Both the position numbers and the translations under genes were made by a program. Below the pieces are notes generated by a model. It did not search any database, was not told where the DNA came from, and saw only the letters and a program-made list of their open reading frames with translations. From an uncultured Verrucomicrobiae bacterium (GTDB lineage: Bacteria > Verrucomicrobiota > Verrucomicrobiia > Limisphaerales > UBA1100): a stretch of DNA of 64,000 nucleotides. The DNA is taken from positions 124,001-188,000 of the forward strand of contig CALKBX010000009.1 in assembly GCA_937775205.1 (NCBI GenBank), read 5' to 3'. Shown here piece after piece: positions 37,263 through 47,487 of this stretch. Every line of letters begins with the position of its first letter. Position 1 is the first letter of the stretch.

Positions 37263-38993
37263 ATGATAAAACAACGAAAGAGCAGTTTGGGCAATTTTCT
37301 CCGGAATTTTGCCATGTGCGCCGTATTTGCCATAGGCTTTGCTAGCTGCAAAAACGCGGCGGAACACCACGATGCGGCTGATGAGGAGGTGTACGACATC
37401 CTCAATCTGCGGCATCAGCAGTTATTTGGCGCGGAGACCGCGTTCGCGGTGGAGACGCCCTATTCCAAGCGCACGCCCGGCGACATTCCCTCGGTGGAGA
37501 TTATCCTCAACCGGTTTTCCGACGGCACCAATTTGCTTACGCTGCCCAAGGCGTTGGAGATGGCAGTGAACCACAGCCGCGATTACCAGCTCCAGCGCGA
37601 GACGCTGTATCTCTCCGCGCTGTCGCTCACCGGCGAGCGGCACAAATTCGCGCTCAAACCCACCAATGCCAATCTAGACCTCAGCCGCAACCGCTCCAGC
37701 AGTAACATCAACACCACCGAATCGGACGCCAGCCTCACCCTCAGCAAAGCCCTCAAAACCGGCGGCACGCTCACGGCCACGTTGGCGAATGACCTCACGC
37801 TCTTTTTCAATGGCGGCGGGCCTAAGATTCCGGACATCACCCTCGCTCTCACCCAACCGCTACTCAAGGATGCCGGCGCCAAGTTCGCCGAGGAATTGCT
37901 GACGCAATCCGAGCGCGATCTTGTGTATGCTATCCGCACCTTTTCTCGTTACCAAAAAACTTTTCTGGTCGACCGCATTTCCGAGTATCTGCAACTACTG
38001 CAAAAAAAGGATGAGGTGCGTGTTCAATATGAATTGTACCAGAACCGCATCCTGTTTCGGAAGGAACAGGAGCTGCGTCTTCAGGGTGAACTGATTAGTC
38101 AATTTGAGCTGGATCAGGCACTGCGGCAGGAATACTCCTCCAAGGTAAGTTATATTAACGCCATCGAATCGTACCAGGCCTTGCTGGATGATTTCAAGAA
38201 ACAGCTCAACCTGCCACTGGGCGAATCGGTGGTGCTAGACGATGCTGAACTGGGCAACCTTAAGCAATTCGGCCTGCAGCCGGTGCCTTTGAATGACAAG
38301 TACGGTTTCCAGCTCGCGCTGACCAATCGGCTGGATATCCTGAACAACATAGACCAGTTTGAAGACAAGAAACGCAAAGTGGAGGTTGCCGCCAACGATC
38401 TGTTGCCCAGCCTTGCGGTGGTGGCGAATTACTCGCTGAAGGATCAGTTTTACAATCGCAACTCATTCGACTTCGGCGATTATTCCGGCAAGATTGGCCT
38501 CTCGCTGGATTTGCCGCTGGACAAACACATCGAGCGCAACGCCTACCGCAAGAGCCGCATCACTTTCGAACAGCAGTTGCGTAGCTTGATGAAGACGCTC
38601 GATGACTTGCGTGACGAGATTCGTACCAATGTGCGCACGCTGGACAAGAACCAGCAATCGTATGTCATCAACCAGAAGGCATTGGCAGTGTCTAGGCGTG
38701 AGCTGGAGAAGGCGAAGCTGGACATGCTGGCCGGTGGTAACGTTTCCCCCCGCGATATCCTCGAAGCCCAGACTGCTGTGGCCAGTGCACAGAATGCCGT
38801 GACCGCGGCCTTCATAAGTTTCCATACCCAACGTCTGAAGCTGCTCAACAACACCGGCATTCTCAATACCGGTTTGAGTCAGTTTTGGGTGAAACCTCAA
38901 CCCGTTCCCGGCGTGGCGCCAGTCGTTCCCCTGCCGCCGGGTGCCATGCAGGATGTGCCCGTCCTACCGCCGGCACAAATTTTAGGCAATTAA
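37263..38993 (+). CDS. TolC/OprM-type outer membrane efflux lipoprotein 1
   Basis: The start at 37263 (MIKQRKSSLGNFL) gives a lipoprotein signal with lipobox 'IGFASC' near residue 28. Residues 30-100 form an extra segment with 'AADEEVYDILNLRHQQLFG', shared with the second TolC homologue in this cluster. Residues 105-540 are two OEP repeats with long coiled helices ('RDYQLQRETLYLSALSL', 'SPRDILEAQTAVASAQNAV') and a Pro-rich tail. The 576-residue protein should form the outer-membrane channel of the tripartite system encoded downstream. It is the first of ten co-directional genes. Confidence 0.85.
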   Translation: MIKQRKSSLGNFLRNFAMCAVFAIGFASCKNAAEHHDAADEEVYDILNLRHQQLFGAETAFAVETPYSKRTPGDIPSVEIILNRFSDGTNLLTLPKALEMAVNHSRDYQLQRETLYLSALSLTGERHKFALKPTNANLDLSRNRSSSNINTTESDASLTLSKALKTGGTLTATLANDLTLFFNGGGPKIPDITLALTQPLLKDAGAKFAEELLTQSERDLVYAIRTFSRYQKTFLVDRISEYLQLLQKKDEVRVQYELYQNRILFRKEQELRLQGELISQFELDQALRQEYSSKVSYINAIESYQALLDDFKKQLNLPLGESVVLDDAELGNLKQFGLQPVPLNDKYGFQLALTNRLDILNNIDQFEDKKRKVEVAANDLLPSLAVVANYSLKDQFYNRNSFDFGDYSGKIGLSLDLPLDKHIERNAYRKSRITFEQQLRSLMKTLDDLRDEIRTNVRTLDKNQQSYVINQKALAVSRRELEKAKLDMLAGGNVSPRDILEAQTAVASAQNAVTAAFISFHTQRLKLLNNTGILNTGLSQFWVKPQPVPGVAPVVPLPPGAMQDVPVLPPAQILGN

Positions 38994-39012
38994 CATCACA
39001 CCCCAACTCATT

Positions 39013-41325
39013 ATGAAAAAAACAAACCTGTTTCCATTCAGTGCCGCCGCGCTGGTCGCTGTGGCTCTGGCCGGTTGCAATTATTTTTCTGGCGATGATG
39101 AAATCTCCAGCACGTACGGCACGGATAAAGTGGAGAACGAGCAGTTCATCGTGTCCTTTTCCGAAGGCGGCGAACTAGTGTCAGTGAATGCGGTGAAGGT
39201 GGAAAATGAAATGGATGGCTCCGCTTCTATCGTGAGTATTGTGGACGAGGGCTCCTATGTGAAGGGGCCGCGCCAGATTCAGGCGGAGGCCGGCGACACA
39301 CCCGCCAAACTGGCCGCACGGCACAAGATTCCAGAGTCCGACCTGCTCAAAGCCAACCCTAACCTCGAACAAGCTATCGCCAATCAGGAATCTATTACGG
39401 TGCCGGGCGATTTATTGGTGGAGCTGGATCCAGGGTCGTTGAAGGATAGAATCCTCAGCCAGGAAATCTCCGTGCGCACGTCGAAGAATTCCTTAATCAA
39501 ATCACAGAACGATCTTGAGATTCAAAAGCTGAGGAATGAGCAGAACATTGATGACGCGAAAATTTCCCTAAACTTTGCCGATCTGGATTTGAAGAAATTC
39601 AAGAACAGTGATGCCCGCCTCACGCGAGAGGATTACGCGGGGCAGCTTTCCAACCTGTCCAACAAGGTATCCATCTCCGAGGCCAAGCTGGTTTATCTGC
39701 GGGAACTGGAGAAGAAACAATTCCTTTCTAAAATGTCCTTGCGCGAGGAAGAGCAAAAGGTCGAGGAGTTCCGCCACAATATCCGGATGATGCGCGGCGA
39801 AAGCGATGCTTACGAAAAATATGTGTATCCAAAGTCCGAGCAGGATTATAATTCCAAAATCAAACAGGCCGAGCTTTCGCTGACGACTGTAGAGCAAACT
39901 GCCACCAATAATATGATCACCGCTACTGAGGAGGTGGATACGCAAAAGCAGAAACTCCGGCTTGAGGAAGAAAAACTCACCGAGGTTAAGGATCAGTTGA
40001 ACAAAAGCCGCATTTACGCGCCCTCCAGCGGGTTGGTGGTGTATCACGTGGGCGAATCCTCACGCTACGGCGGCTCTTCCGGCATCATCGAAAAAGGCGC
40101 TACCCTGCGCAAGGGGCAGGACATCATTCACCTGCCCGATCTTTCAAAAATGAAAGTGCAGCTCAAGATTCACGAGAGCCGCATCAATCAAGTGAAGCCC
40201 GGCTTGCAGGTGCAGATTCGCATCGACACCATCGCCGACCGCACCTTCCGTGGTAAGATCACCTACGTCGCCCCCGTGGCCGCCGCCGCCGAGCGTTGGG
40301 GCAGCGACAAAAAAGTTTTCAAGTGCGAAGTCTCCATCTCCGACAAACTGCCCCCTTACATTCGCCCCGGCGCCTCGGCCACCTGCCGCATCTTCGTGGC
40401 CAACCTGCCGAAGGTTCGCATGGTGGACGGCAAAAAAATCAAGACCCTGCGCGTGCCTATCCAAAGCGTGGTCACCACCGTGGAAGGCCGCCGCGTGTGT
40501 TTCAAGATGAACAAAAAAAACCAGCCCGTGCCCGTGCCGGTGGAAACCGGTTATTACGACCAGACGCACATTCAAATTACCACCGGCTTGGCTCTGGGCG
40601 ACACCATCCTCAAGGCGCCGCTACTGCACGCCAAGGAGCTCAACGTGGGCGGCGGTCTCTTTGGCTACCGGCAAATCAACGCCGATGATTTCTTCAAGGA
40701 CTTGCCCGAAACCGTTGAGCCCGCCAAGCCCACCCCATCCTCCACATCGGGGGAGCCCCAACCCAGCACCGCCCAAAAGGCGCCGCCCACCAAAGGGGGG
40801 CAAGGCAAAGGTCGGCCCGGCGGCGGCTCCGGCCGTTCCAGTGAGCCTCCCGCCGAGCTTAGCCTCACCGTCGAGCAAAAAACCAAATGGGCCGCCGCCT
40901 CCAAGACGATGTCCGCCAAACGGGCCACCGCAATGGCCGGCCAAGATTGGGCGGCAATGCGTACATTGCGCGATGAATTCACCGCTGACCTCGAAAAGTT
41001 TCTCACCAAAGAGCAACTCGCAAAATATGCTGCACTGCGTACCTCCGCCAGCGGCAGCGGCGGTAGTGGCAATCGGCCCGGCGGTGGTGGTGGCGGGGGT
41101 CGCGCTGGGTCATTGATGGATCTGGACACGGACAGTGACGGCAAAGTTTCCGAGGAGGAATACGCGAAAACTCCGGAGCGGATGCGGCAGTTTGTGGGTG
41201 AGTTTAGCGCGCTGGACACCGATGGTGATGGTGGCATCAACAAGGAAGAAGCCGATGCCGCACGTCAGCGAATGATGCAGCGCTTCCAGGGTGGTGGGGG
41301 TGCCGGTGGCAGCGGCGGTAATTAA
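39013..41325 (+). CDS. HlyD/MacA-type membrane fusion lipoprotein 1 with inserted LysM and C-terminal EF-hands
   Basis: The 770-residue protein has lipobox 'VALAGC' at residue 22. The first half of the lipoyl motif ends 'VDEGSYVKGP' (residue 86) and the second half begins 'PGDLLVELDP' (131). Between them lies a LysM-like domain (88-131: 'AGDTPAKLAARHKIPESDLL', 'ITVP'). A coiled hairpin follows (150-330), then beta-barrel and membrane-proximal domains (340-560). The C-terminal extension has a Pro/Gly-rich linker, a helical segment with 'LTVEQKTKWAAA' and 'LEKFLTKEQLAKYAAL', a Gly-rich linker and two EF-hand loops (DTDSDGKVSEEE at 704, DTDGDGGINKEE at 735). A standard adaptor has about 370-450 residues. 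Confidence 0.85.
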   Translation: MKKTNLFPFSAAALVAVALAGCNYFSGDDEISSTYGTDKVENEQFIVSFSEGGELVSVNAVKVENEMDGSASIVSIVDEGSYVKGPRQIQAEAGDTPAKLAARHKIPESDLLKANPNLEQAIANQESITVPGDLLVELDPGSLKDRILSQEISVRTSKNSLIKSQNDLEIQKLRNEQNIDDAKISLNFADLDLKKFKNSDARLTREDYAGQLSNLSNKVSISEAKLVYLRELEKKQFLSKMSLREEEQKVEEFRHNIRMMRGESDAYEKYVYPKSEQDYNSKIKQAELSLTTVEQTATNNMITATEEVDTQKQKLRLEEEKLTEVKDQLNKSRIYAPSSGLVVYHVGESSRYGGSSGIIEKGATLRKGQDIIHLPDLSKMKVQLKIHESRINQVKPGLQVQIRIDTIADRTFRGKITYVAPVAAAAERWGSDKKVFKCEVSISDKLPPYIRPGASATCRIFVANLPKVRMVDGKKIKTLRVPIQSVVTTVEGRRVCFKMNKKNQPVPVPVETGYYDQTHIQITTGLALGDTILKAPLLHAKELNVGGGLFGYRQINADDFFKDLPETVEPAKPTPSSTSGEPQPSTAQKAPPTKGGQGKGRPGGGSGRSSEPPAELSLTVEQKTKWAAASKTMSAKRATAMAGQDWAAMRTLRDEFTADLEKFLTKEQLAKYAALRTSASGSGGSGNRPGGGGGGGRAGSLMDLDTDSDGKVSEEEYAKTPERMRQFVGEFSALDTDGDGGINKEEADAARQRMMQRFQGGGGAGGSGGN

Positions 41326-41343
41326 TTTTAAAACGCTTCGAAT

Positions 41344-42060
41344 ATGGAACCAAATTTCAACTGTAACGGTACGTCTATCATTCGCATTGAGGGGATGAAA
41401 AAAATATACGACCTTGGCGAGGTCAAGGTGCCCGCATTAGCGGGGGTGGATATCAACATCAAGGAGGGTAGCTACGTTGCTATCATGGGCCCCTCTGGCT
41501 CCGGTAAATCCACGCTGCTCAATTTGCTCGGCTGCCTCGATCGGCCCACCGCCGGCCGGTATTTTCTGGGCGAACAGGATGTGTCCCTCATGAGCGACAG
41601 CGCCCTGTCCGAAGTGCGCGGTCAACGCATCGGATTTATCTTCCAGTCATATAACCTCATTCCGCAGCTTGATGTGGTGGAGAACATTCATGTGCCACTT
41701 TTTTATCAGGGCAAACAACTCTCCGCCCATCGCGAGCATTGCGAGGGATTGGCGCGGCTGGTGGGCCTGGGTGACCGCCTCGATCATCGGCCGCTGCAGC
41801 TTTCCGGCGGCCAACAGCAGCGCGTGGCCGTGGCGCGGTCGTTGGTGAATGATCCATTAATGATTCTCGCCGATGAACCCACTGGCAATCTCGATTCCAA
41901 AACCGGCCTGGAAATCCTCGCACTGCTCGACAAGCTGCATGCCGATGGCAAGACCATCGTTGTGGTGACGCACGATGAGGAAGTGGCGGAACGCGCCGAT
42001 CGGGTGATTCGGCTCATGGACGGTCTAGTGGATCGCGACGAACCCAATCCGCGCAAATAA
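41344..42060 (+). CDS. ABC transporter ATP-binding protein of the MacB/LolD type (only ATPase of the cluster)
   Basis: The 238-residue protein has Walker A '[17 protein letters not shown]', Q-loop '[11 protein letters not shown]', signature '[18 protein letters not shown]', Walker B '[17 protein letters not shown]' and the switch histidine in '[11 protein letters not shown]'. It is a soluble type VII (MacB-like) ATPase. It sits 18 bp after adaptor 1 and 1 base ahead of permease 1. Since no other ATPase gene is in the 16-kb cluster, it may energise all four permeases, or the others may use ATPases elsewhere. Confidence 0.92.
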   Translation: MEPNFNCNGTSIIRIEGMKKIYDLGEVKVPALAGVDINIKEGSYVAIMGPSGSGKSTLLNLLGCLDRPTAGRYFLGEQDVSLMSDSALSEVRGQRIGFIFQSYNLIPQLDVVENIHVPLFYQGKQLSAHREHCEGLARLVGLGDRLDHRPLQLSGGQQQRVAVARSLVNDPLMILADEPTGNLDSKTGLEILALLDKLHADGKTIVVVTHDEEVAERADRVIRLMDGLVDRDEPNPRK

Positions 42061-42061
42061 C

Positions 42062-43771
42062 ATGGGCTTCTTCCGCGCCATCATCCAAGGAATCAAGAGC
42101 CTCATGCTCTATCCGCTTCGCTCGATGCTCACCATGCTGGGCATCATCTTTGGCGTGTGTTCAGTAATCGCGATGCTGGCCATTGGTGAGGGCCAAAAAC
42201 AAAAGGCCGAGGAGGAAATCAAAAAACTCGGCGCCATCAACATCATCATCACCAGCCAAAAACCCATCGCGCAGGAAGTGCAGGGCCAGCGCACGGGGTT
42301 TGTGGCCAAGTACGGCGTGAAATATGATGATGCCGCGCGCATTGCCGATCTGCGCGATGCCGGCGTGATCCGCGTGTTGCCCGAGAAAATTCGGCGCGAG
42401 GATGTGGCCTTCGATCAGTTTGTGAAAAAGGACCGAGCCATTTACGGCACGACTCCATACTTTTTAGAGTTTAGCCAAGCCGAAGTGGTGATGGGGCGCT
42501 TCCTCAGCGAGGAGGACGAGATGACCAAGAACAATGTGTGTGTCATCTCCACCACGTTGGCCTCGGAATTGTTTGCGTACCAAAATCCGCTCACCAATGA
42601 AATTAAAGTCGGGAAATATTATTACCGCGTGGTGGGCCTTGTGCGCACGCCGGCGGATTTATTGCGTGATTTCAAGGAGCAAAAACAACGTGTGCTTGAC
42701 GAAGCCGTATTGCGTGAGGCCGCGGCGCGGTTGGAGGAGGGCTTGGCGGAGCAGAAAAAAATCATCGATCAGCGGCGGAAAAAGTTAAAGACCGGCTCCA
42801 CCAAGGAACGCATGGTAGGCGAGGTGATTGAGCGCGAGCATCTCATCGAAAACTCGGATATTTCGAAGCTCAACAAATTGCCCCCGATCGTTTTTCAGGA
42901 ACGATTGGAAAGTCAGGACACGCCGGAGTCCAAATGGTTTTCCGATCAATCCGGCAAGGAATTTTTCGTGACGCCCGAAAACTGGGTGTACGCTTACGAA
43001 GGCAACAAAGCCGAGCTGGCCGGCCACCTCGGCCATGGGCGCGTGATGCGGATGGCGATGGAGGCGGATATGGGCAATCGGGAAAGCAACCTCGGCAAGG
43101 CCAACGAATTTTATGGCGACGTGTACGTGCCCTTTCACACGTTGAGGCAGGATTATGGCGATCGTGAATTCAAGCGGCAATCCGGCGGGATCTCGGCCAA
43201 GGAAGTGCAGATCGATCGGCTACGCGTGCAGTTCGATAAAATGAATCATGTGATCCCCGGTGCCAAAATGCTTGAACGTACAATGCGTTACGGGCACCAG
43301 AACGTTGAAGACTTCGTCATCCGCGTGCCGCTCGATGAGCTAGCCACCGCGCGCAAGATCAACCTCATCTTCACTGTCGTGCTCGCCACCATCGCATCCA
43401 TCTCGCTCTTGGTCGGCGGCATTGGCATTATGAACATCATGCTCGCGACTGTTACCGAGCGTACCAGCGAGATCGGCGTGCGCCGCGCGTTGGGTGCCAA
43501 GAAGCTGCACATCATCCGGCAGTTCCTCGTGGAAACCAGCGTGCTCTCCGTGGCCGGCGGATTGTTGGGCATCGGGGTCGGCTTGTCCGCGCCCTTGTTG
43601 GCGCAGTGGATCCTCGCGGAATATTACCAATATGATCTGGCCATCCTGTTTACCAACTGGTCGGTGGCACTCGCCTTCGGTATCTCGGTTTGTATTGGTA
43701 TCATCTTTGGCATTTACCCCGCCTTTCGCGCTGCCAACCTGGATCCCATCGAAGCACTGCGGCATTCTTAA
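42062..43771 (+). CDS. MacB/FtsX-type ABC permease 1 with enlarged periplasmic domain
   Basis: The 569 residues begin with helix 1 ('[20 protein letters not shown]') and end with three helices and '[11 protein letters not shown]', the MacB pattern; '[20 protein letters not shown]' marks helix 2. The periplasmic part carries about 130 residues (roughly 197-350) not present in the other three permeases, rich in charged helix ('[20 protein letters not shown]') and followed by '[16 protein letters not shown]'. It probably couples ATPase motion to adaptor 1 and TolC1. The gene starts one base after the ATPase stop. Confidence 0.88.
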   Translation: MGFFRAIIQGIKSLMLYPLRSMLTMLGIIFGVCSVIAMLAIGEGQKQKAEEEIKKLGAINIIITSQKPIAQEVQGQRTGFVAKYGVKYDDAARIADLRDAGVIRVLPEKIRREDVAFDQFVKKDRAIYGTTPYFLEFSQAEVVMGRFLSEEDEMTKNNVCVISTTLASELFAYQNPLTNEIKVGKYYYRVVGLVRTPADLLRDFKEQKQRVLDEAVLREAAARLEEGLAEQKKIIDQRRKKLKTGSTKERMVGEVIEREHLIENSDISKLNKLPPIVFQERLESQDTPESKWFSDQSGKEFFVTPENWVYAYEGNKAELAGHLGHGRVMRMAMEADMGNRESNLGKANEFYGDVYVPFHTLRQDYGDREFKRQSGGISAKEVQIDRLRVQFDKMNHVIPGAKMLERTMRYGHQNVEDFVIRVPLDELATARKINLIFTVVLATIASISLLVGGIGIMNIMLATVTERTSEIGVRRALGAKKLHIIRQFLVETSVLSVAGGLLGIGVGLSAPLLAQWILAEYYQYDLAILFTNWSVALAFGISVCIGIIFGIYPAFRAANLDPIEALRHS

Positions 43772-43868
43772 TGCCGGTTTTTCGCTTCGCTCCGGAGCAT
43801 CATTATTTTGTAACGCGGATGACATTCCCGCTGTGTAAATGAAAGTGAAGCTTGGTGCGTAAATTTTA

Positions 43869-43897
43869 TTGAAAAGACCGGCGAATTTTTATAAAAT
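43869..43897 (+). promoter_or_regulatory. Candidate sigma-70 promoter before adaptor 2
   Basis: TTGAAA at 43869-43874, a 17-base spacer and TAAAAT at 43892-43897 form a plausible -35/-10 pair in the 192-bp gap between permease 1 and adaptor 2, about 65 bases before the start codon. The region is distinctly AT-rich. It could let the second half of the cluster be expressed independently. Confidence 0.35.
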
Positions 43898-43963
43898 ATA
43901 AACAGTTTCCGTTGGGGTGAAGACAGGGCATCGGGACATACGTCCAAGTTGCCAGTTGAGGCA

Positions 43964-46105
43964 ATGATCATGAAAAAACAAAATCAAACGACTGCCGCCC
44001 AGAAGGGGTTTACCTTGGGAAAGCTACTGGGCTTGTTAGCGTTGATTGGCTTGGTGACCGGAGGCATTTGGGGTGCTAAGCATTTGCTTTCCAAGGAAGA
44101 AGATAAGGTTCGTCAGGAAAAGTACTGGACTGCGGAGAAGGCGGATTTTTTGGTGACAGTGAAACTCACCGGCAGGCTGGCTTCCACGGATGTGCTGGAA
44201 CTCAAGTGCGAGTTGGAAGGGAGCACAACGATCGAGTCGATTGTGGACGAAGGGACCGAGGTCAAAGGTCCATTCCGGTACGCTATCCAGGCAGGTGATA
44301 CACTTGCGTCAATTGCCGGATACATGGCTAGAGATGAGCTTTCCATCCGCCTGCTTAATTCAGTAGAAGATATTGATTGGGATGATTTGCCTGAAGGCCA
44401 GTCGATCATGATTCCCGGTGATCTACTGGTGGAACTGGATCCTCTCAATCTCAAGGAGAGGATTAACCAGATGGAGATCGTGGTGGAAAAGTCCGAGAAT
44501 GCCCTCTTACGAATGACTGGAAACCTAAAAAACACCGAGCTTTCGGCGGCCTTCACTTTAAAAGTTGCGGAAAATAATCACAAGTTGGCAGTCATGGCAC
44601 AGGACAAGGCGGTAAACAGTACCATCAAGAACAAGATCAAGACTGACATGGGTAGTATCACCAATCTTGCCAACCAAGTGGAGGAATCCAGGGAACAGAT
44701 GGCAATCTCTGAAGCCAAGCTCAAGTGGCTCAAGGAGTTGGAGGAGAAAAAATTCCTTTCCAAGATGTCTCTGCGTGAGGAGGAACTGAAACTGACTAGG
44801 GAGCGGAATAATGCCCAGAATCTTCGCCACCAAATCGCGATGGCTCAGGAGCGGCTGAATGCTTACCAGAAGTACGATAGTGTATCTATTCTGAATCAAA
44901 GCGAATTGGCTGTTGATGAGGCCTCGGTCTCCATTGAGAAGGTAAAGGTGAGGAATGTTGCTGACTTGAGGGATGCCAATTCAACCATTGCCACCCAGAA
45001 GAAGACCTTTGATCTGGAAAAGGAAAGGCTCGAAGATCTTAAGGAGCAAATGGCGGCCACAAGAATTTATGCGCCTTCGGATGGCACGGTTGTCTATTTT
45101 TCGGAAAGCTATAAGGAATACGGACCCATCATGGATGGAGCCCGGGTGCACCGGGGTCGCAACCTCATCAAGCTTCCCAAGACCAAGTCTCTGAAAGTAG
45201 AACTCAATGTTCCACAAGCCAAAAGGGGGCTTCTCAGGCGCGGCATGAAAGCTTGGGTGCAGGTGGAGGATGTGACTCTGCCGGGAACCCTCTCGGTACT
45301 CGGGAGCACGGTTGATACCAATCGTCGTGGTCACACCGAAAAGTCATATTTCAAGGGCGAAGTGTATATTGATAACAATGATTTTCCAGATGCAGTTTCT
45401 GAAGGCATGACTGTTACCGTGGAAATCAAAGTCATCAATCTTGAGGGCGAAAATCAGCGGATCAAGGTTCCCAATCAATGCGTGACCACTCGTATGATCA
45501 GTGAAGATACCGCGCAGACTGGCTGCTATGTGTTGGACCCGACCACCAATAAACACAAGTGGCGGCCTGTGACCATTGAATACAGCGATGAAAACTTTAT
45601 CGCGATCAAGGAAGAAACTGAGCCGGGATTTGGCCTTCGAGTAGGTGAATTGATCCACTTATCACCGTTGACTGAAGCCGAGAACTTAAACTTGGAGGAT
45701 GCTGTCATGGACAAAGGGATAGTCGAGTTGGGGGATCCAGACAGCGTGGAAACCTTGAATGCAAAAGGGGGAAATAACGAACCCGTGAACTTTGGATTGA
45801 GTGATGAGCAGAGGAAAAAGTGGGACGCGGCACAAGCCGAGGCTACAAGCGAGATTACGGAGGTAATCAAGAAGATTCAATCAAGAGAGATACCGCAAGA
45901 GAATGCCGTTTCAGTATTGAGCAAAGTTTTTGAAAGCTCCCGTTCAAAGGTTGAAAAATTCCTCATTGAAGATCAGTTGAGGAAGTATGATGCATGGATT
46001 ATTCCTGCCAAACAGGCTGCTGGCGAGAAGGTAAAACGTTTTCTTTCAACAAAACCTTCATTGGGGAAGTCGGTTAGCGGCAAGCAGCGGCGTAATCGTA
46101 AATAG
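43964..46105 (+). CDS. HlyD/MacA-type membrane fusion protein 2 with inserted LysM
   Basis: The start is ATG 43964 or 43970. The 713-residue protein has one N-terminal transmembrane anchor ('LLGLLALIGLVTGGIWGA') instead of a lipobox. The lipoyl halves 'VDEGTEVKGP' and 'PGDLLVELDP' are separated by the clearest LysM domain of the three (residues 106-150: 'AIQAGDTLASIAGYM', 'LPEGQSIMIP'). Hairpin coiled coil (155-345) contains 'FLSKMSLREEELK', also in adaptor 1. A C-terminal helical domain ('LSDEQRKKWDAAQAEATS', 'EKFLIEDQLRKYDAW') matches that of adaptor 1, but the EF-hands are absent. Codon use is less GC-rich than in adaptor 1. Confidence 0.85.
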   Translation: MIMKKQNQTTAAQKGFTLGKLLGLLALIGLVTGGIWGAKHLLSKEEDKVRQEKYWTAEKADFLVTVKLTGRLASTDVLELKCELEGSTTIESIVDEGTEVKGPFRYAIQAGDTLASIAGYMARDELSIRLLNSVEDIDWDDLPEGQSIMIPGDLLVELDPLNLKERINQMEIVVEKSENALLRMTGNLKNTELSAAFTLKVAENNHKLAVMAQDKAVNSTIKNKIKTDMGSITNLANQVEESREQMAISEAKLKWLKELEEKKFLSKMSLREEELKLTRERNNAQNLRHQIAMAQERLNAYQKYDSVSILNQSELAVDEASVSIEKVKVRNVADLRDANSTIATQKKTFDLEKERLEDLKEQMAATRIYAPSDGTVVYFSESYKEYGPIMDGARVHRGRNLIKLPKTKSLKVELNVPQAKRGLLRRGMKAWVQVEDVTLPGTLSVLGSTVDTNRRGHTEKSYFKGEVYIDNNDFPDAVSEGMTVTVEIKVINLEGENQRIKVPNQCVTTRMISEDTAQTGCYVLDPTTNKHKWRPVTIEYSDENFIAIKEETEPGFGLRVGELIHLSPLTEAENLNLEDAVMDKGIVELGDPDSVETLNAKGGNNEPVNFGLSDEQRKKWDAAQAEATSEITEVIKKIQSREIPQENAVSVLSKVFESSRSKVEKFLIEDQLRKYDAWIIPAKQAAGEKVKRFLSTKPSLGKSVSGKQRRNRK

Positions 46106-46107
46106 CC

Positions 46108-47409
46108 GTGTTTGGATTTTACATCTTTCGAATCGTCCAGGTGGGCTTCAAAAGCTTAAGGCTTCACAAGTTGCGCAGTGGCCTTACTATGCTGGGTATC
46201 GTCATTGGGGTGTGGGCTGTTATCACACTGGTCGCCATCGGTGAAGGGGCTAGTCATGATGCGCAGGAGGCGATCAAGGCGCTGGGCGCGAATAACGTCA
46301 TTATTCGCAGCGTAAAGCCTTTGTCAGACAAACTTCAACTGCAGGGCAGAATGCAGTGGGAGACGATCTACGGCCTGAAAAATTCTGACGCCGGGCGGAT
46401 TCTGAAAACGGTGCCGGGAGTTAAGCGTGTGTTGCCTATCCTGAGCCAGCGCAAGAATGTGGTTCACGGCAAACGAAATGTGGATTGCCAGCTTATAGGC
46501 ACCTACCCTCACTATCCGGGATTCACCCAGTCCCGCATCGTTGCCGGTCAATTTCTAAATGAGATGGAGGAGGCTCGAAAAGAAAACTCCTGCGTCCTCA
46601 CCCTAGAGTTGGCTGAGAAACTGTTCGCGGGCCAAAATCCTCTCTTGGAAAATGTGATTGTTCGAGGTGTTGAATCTTCGCAGGTCTTCCGGGTAAAGGG
46701 CATTTTACAAGAGCGCGTTGATACCGAGAAATTGCCGCAGCTGGCAGACGCCACGGGCCGTACGATTTCCGCTAATGTGTACATCCCATTGTCTACCTTC
46801 AAAGCTCTATACGGAATCAAGAATATTGATCTTAGCGTCGGCAGTATCTCGGTGGAGCGCGTCGAGCTTACCGAGATTCGAGTTGAATTCGGATCGGTTG
46901 AAGAGGTGATCCCGGCGTTGCCGCTTCTCAGGGATTGCCTGGATAAATCACGCAAAGGCGAGATGGATTACGAGATTGTGGTTCCCATTAAAGAGCTCAA
47001 CACCCTCAAGGCGCAAAAGGCGCGTGATACCCGCATGCTTCTTTACATCGCCTGCATCTCACTGTTGGTCGGCGGAATTGGGATTATGAATATCATGCTG
47101 GCCACCGTCACCGAACGCACTCAGGAGATAGGCATTCGCCGCGCACTGGGAGCCACCCAGACGGACATTACCGTACAGTTCATGGTTGAGGCGCTGATGC
47201 TCTGTCTGATTGGTGGCACTATTGGGGTGGTGGGTGGCTGGGGGTTTGCCGCGTTCCGGCACAATATCCTACATATAACGACCATAGTTACTGAATGGTC
47301 GGTAGTCATCGCTTTTGGTTTGTCCGTAGTAGTCGGGTTGTTTTTCGGCATTTGGCCGGCTATCAAGGCTGCTGCATTGGATCCCATAGAAGCCCTGCGG
47401 CATAATTAG
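46108..47409 (+). CDS. MacB/FtsX-type ABC permease 2
   Basis: The start is GTG 46108, two bases after the adaptor 2 stop. The 433 residues show helix 1 'LRSGLTMLGIVIGVWAVITL', a MacB_PCD periplasmic domain, '[20 protein letters not shown]' and the end '[11 protein letters not shown]'. No ATPase domain is fused and none is adjacent. It is closely related to permease 3 downstream, with near-identical DNA at about 46980-47070. It probably works with adaptor 2. Confidence 0.88.
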   Translation: MFGFYIFRIVQVGFKSLRLHKLRSGLTMLGIVIGVWAVITLVAIGEGASHDAQEAIKALGANNVIIRSVKPLSDKLQLQGRMQWETIYGLKNSDAGRILKTVPGVKRVLPILSQRKNVVHGKRNVDCQLIGTYPHYPGFTQSRIVAGQFLNEMEEARKENSCVLTLELAEKLFAGQNPLLENVIVRGVESSQVFRVKGILQERVDTEKLPQLADATGRTISANVYIPLSTFKALYGIKNIDLSVGSISVERVELTEIRVEFGSVEEVIPALPLLRDCLDKSRKGEMDYEIVVPIKELNTLKAQKARDTRMLLYIACISLLVGGIGIMNIMLATVTERTQEIGIRRALGATQTDITVQFMVEALMLCLIGGTIGVVGGWGFAAFRHNILHITTIVTEWSVVIAFGLSVVVGLFFGIWPAIKAAALDPIEALRHN

Positions 47410-47487
47410 TGTATTATGGTACATAGGTGCAAAGATTGACCCAAAAGAATCGTAAAATGTAACTTTAAAGCTCCTTATGCTGTAAGA

